From Akkermansiaceae bacterium UBA7890 (GTDB taxonomy: Bacteria > Verrucomicrobiota > Verrucomicrobiia > Verrucomicrobiales > Akkermansiaceae): 7,757 nt of DNA. Shown in pieces: positions 6,008-7,757 of this stretch. The position numbers and the translations under genes are program-made. The first letter of the stretch is position 1. Every line of letters starts with the position of its first letter. The notes under the pieces were generated by a model. That model had not been told where the DNA came from, did no database searches, and saw only the letters and a list, made by a program, of their open reading frames with translations. The stretch lies in contig DLRK01000148.1 in NCBI GenBank assembly GCA_002501065.1, positions 1 to 7,757 on the forward strand. The letters run 5' to 3'.

Positions 6008-7757
6008 TCATTCATTCGCCCCTCTTCCCTCATACACCCTCACCTCGCACAACCTCAGCTCGCGGTTCGAGTCGAGCAGCCGGATCCGGATCCGATCGCT
6101 CTCCAGCGGGGCAAATCGGAACACCTGCCTGCGCTGGATGGCATCGCCCGACAGCTCACGCTCCACGATGAGCTCCCAACCGGAGGCGATCATTCTCTCG
6201 ATCGCGATCCGGGCAGTGAAGCGAAGGTGGTTCATGCTCAGATGGACCTCGCGGATCTGCTGCGGCTGCTCCCACTCGAGGATCAGCGGCTTCGACGGCG
6301 ACCACGCCGCGCCCCTGGGCAGGCCCCTCGACTCGCGGTTCCAGCCGTTGATCGCCTCCGGCGCCGACGCCTTCGCCCGGCGAGCTAGGTCGGCCGGGTC
6401 GCGGTTCGGCACACCAACGAGGTGGCAGCCGTCGCTAAGCAGGAGTTGCTGAAGGTCGTCGAGGTATCGCGCATGCACGTCCCGCGGTCCGACGCGGTAG
6501 CGGATCGCCAGTGCCGCAGCGGTTCCGGCCGCCTGCCCGGTGGCGCACATCGGCCGCTGCACGCGCACGCCGCCGAGAGCGAGGTGGCTGGCGCTCATGC
6601 AGCGCCCGGCCATGAACAGGTTGGCGATATTCCTCGAGTAGAGGCTGCGATAGGGAATGCTGACCCGGCGCCCCCCATAGACGTGCATCACGTCGATCCC
6701 CTGCACCCAGAATCCCTGCGGGTGGTGATCGTCGACACCCCAGTCGGTGAAGGCGACGGTGTCCGGGTGCGCGATCTGCTCGTCGAAGTCCTTCTGGGTC
6801 ATGACGTAGTCGCCCATCAGTCGGCGGCTTTCGCGCACCCCGGGGACGTGGTTCAGCCAGGTCATGCGGCGGGTGCGCGCGAAGTCCCTCGTTTTCGGGT
6901 CGTGGTTCTTGGCGTAGTTCCACAACCCTAGATGGATGCGGAACAGCTCGTCGCGGATTTTCTCGGCGTCCTTGATCGTGTCTGACATCCCGCCGATCTC
7001 GACATACCAGGTGTAGGCGCCGCCGAGAAACAGATCGGTTGTGCTCTTCGGGCGGCGGCCCTTGCCTCGGGAGACGCCATCGAATTCTACCGGGCGGATC
7101 GGCTCCTTGATCCGCGACTTGAGCGGCTCGAAATCCTCGGGCTTCTCCCACCGGAAGGCCCAGTCCGGGAGGACAAACGGGTCGGCCCGGCCCACGTCCT
7201 CGATCACCGCCTTGTAGAGGCTGTTGCCCATGGTGTGCGGGTTGGCCTCGAGCGGCGCCATCGACTCGCCGAACTCGGACCGAGCCTCGGTCCCCATTCG
7301 GAAATCGGCGCCGGCATGGAAGCCGACCCACCCGTGTCCGGTGGTGTCGATGAACAACGGAGCCGCGAACCGCATGCGTCGGCCGCTTCGGACGTCGAGT
7401 GCGAGCACTGCAGCGATGCGGTCGGGCGCACTCATCTCGACCCCGGTCACGCGGGTGCTGAGGAAGAGAGATATATTTTTCTCCGCCCGGACGATTTCCT
7501 CGATCCGCGCCGAGTCCGCAAAGGAGGTCCATCCCTGGATCGGAAAAATCTCCTCCGCGATCCCGGTCACGTTGATCGTGTCCGGCGGCTTGCCGCCGTA
7601 GCCCATCGGCGGAACCTGGATCTCCGACGACGCGTTTCCGCCAAGCACCGGCCGGTCCTGGACGAACGTCACCCGCGCACCGTGCCGGGCGGCGGCGAGT
7701 GCGGCGCCCAGACCACTCGACCCGCCGCCGACGACAACCACGTCACTGTCCGGTATG
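6008..7757 (-). CDS. FAD-dependent oxidoreductase (FAD_oxidored family), 5' end outside the window
   Basis: The reading frame stays open through the right edge: five codons (I-P-D-S-D) precede the GTG at 7741, and the Rossmann strand D-V-V-V-V-G-G-G-S-S-G-L-G begins immediately, so the true start lies beyond 7757. Numbering from the first visible codon, GGGSSG at 10-15 is the dinucleotide-binding loop, L-G-G-N-A-S-S-E at 38-45 the family's N-terminal signature, D-T-T-G-H-G at 137-142 the second FAD-contact motif, E-S-R-R-L-M-G-D-Y near 309-317, and M-A-G-R-C-M-S-A-S-H near 382-391 with G-Q-A-A-G-T-A-A-A near 407-415. From about 485 the protein continues into a beta-rich tail (W-E-Q-P-Q-Q-I-R-E-V-H-L-S, R-I-R-I-R-L-L-D) resembling a discoidin/F5-8C-type carbohydrate-binding module. 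Such proteins in PVC bacteria are usually exported and often sit near polysaccharide-degradation genes; the substrate is unknown. A signal peptide, if present, is off the window. It is convergent with the CotH gene. Confidence 0.92.
   Translation of the reverse strand, partial: IPDSDVVVVGGGSSGLGAALAAARHGARVTFVQDRPVLGGNASSEIQVPPMGYGGKPPDTINVTGIAEEIFPIQGWTSFADSARIEEIVRAEKNISLFLSTRVTGVEMSAPDRIAAVLALDVRSGRRMRFAAPLFIDTTGHGWVGFHAGADFRMGTEARSEFGESMAPLEANPHTMGNSLYKAVIEDVGRADPFVLPDWAFRWEKPEDFEPLKSRIKEPIRPVEFDGVSRGKGRRPKSTTDLFLGGAYTWYVEIGGMSDTIKDAEKIRDELFRIHLGLWNYAKNHDPKTRDFARTRRMTWLNHVPGVRESRRLMGDYVMTQKDFDEQIAHPDTVAFTDWGVDDHHPQGFWVQGIDVMHVYGGRRVSIPYRSLYSRNIANLFMAGRCMSASHLALGGVRVQRPMCATGQAAGTAAALAIRYRVGPRDVHARYLDDLQQLLLSDGCHLVGVPNRDPADLARRAKASAPEAINGWNRESRGLPRGAAWSPSKPLILEWEQPQQIREVHLSMNHLRFTARIAIERMIASGWELIVERELSGDAIQRRQVFRFAPLESDRIRIRLLDSNRELRLCEVRVYEGRGANE

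Noticed and set aside
6435..7532. Alternative minus-strand frame of about 365 codons inside the oxidoreductase gene
   Set aside because: Arg/Gly/Pro-rich shadow translation; the other frame carries all FAD-family motifs.
1..7757. Mobile element, CRISPR, tRNA or rRNA content
   Set aside because: No transposase or integrase motifs, terminal repeats, regularly spaced repeats or RNA-gene signatures were seen.

Overview
The window most likely comes from a member of the Verrucomicrobiota or a close PVC-group relative. This rests on three things seen together. The first is a short exported protein ending in a PEP-CTERM sorting tail. The second is a very large secreted CotH-like protein with lamin-tail and chitobiase/hexosaminidase-C-type modules. 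The third is a secreted-type FAD_oxidored-family protein. The DNA is GC-rich, and canonical Shine-Dalgarno sites are scarce at the gene starts. No rRNA, tRNA, CRISPR array, transposase or phage gene was seen.

Layout, left to right. Positions 1-192 (minus) hold the first 64 codons of a secreted lamin-tail-domain (LTD) protein cut by the window edge. Positions 278-970 (minus) encode a PEP-CTERM protein that lies upstream of it on the same strand; a GAAA-loop hairpin sits in the 85-base gap. A promoter-like sequence lies at 1015-1043 (minus). Positions 992-1356 are AT-richer and hold a doubtful Phd-antitoxin-like small ORF (minus) and, on the plus strand, the best Shine-Dalgarno site in the window. 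That site serves a six-codon ORF that stops in frame with, and just ahead of, the next gene. Positions 1357-1842 (plus) encode an unrecognised protein whose 5' end looks damaged or misread. Positions 1878-5801 (plus) encode the 1307-residue CotH-like protein. Positions 5802-6007 are a convergent intergenic region with a weak hairpin. Positions 6008-7757 (minus) encode an FAD-dependent oxidoreductase that continues past the right edge.

How they fit together: two LTD proteins and a PEP-CTERM protein imply a cell-envelope or secreted-surface locus. The left LTD gene and the CotH gene have clearly related 5' ends in opposite orientation. The CotH core retains acidic residues where the family has its kinase metal/catalytic site, so phosphorylation of exported partners is possible but unproven. 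The oxidoreductase is convergent with this group and may be functionally separate. The points most worth a second look are the probable domain-in-domain arrangement of the CotH protein, the in-frame TGA after the strong ribosome site at 1318, and the frame conflict at the 5' end of the 1357-1842 gene.
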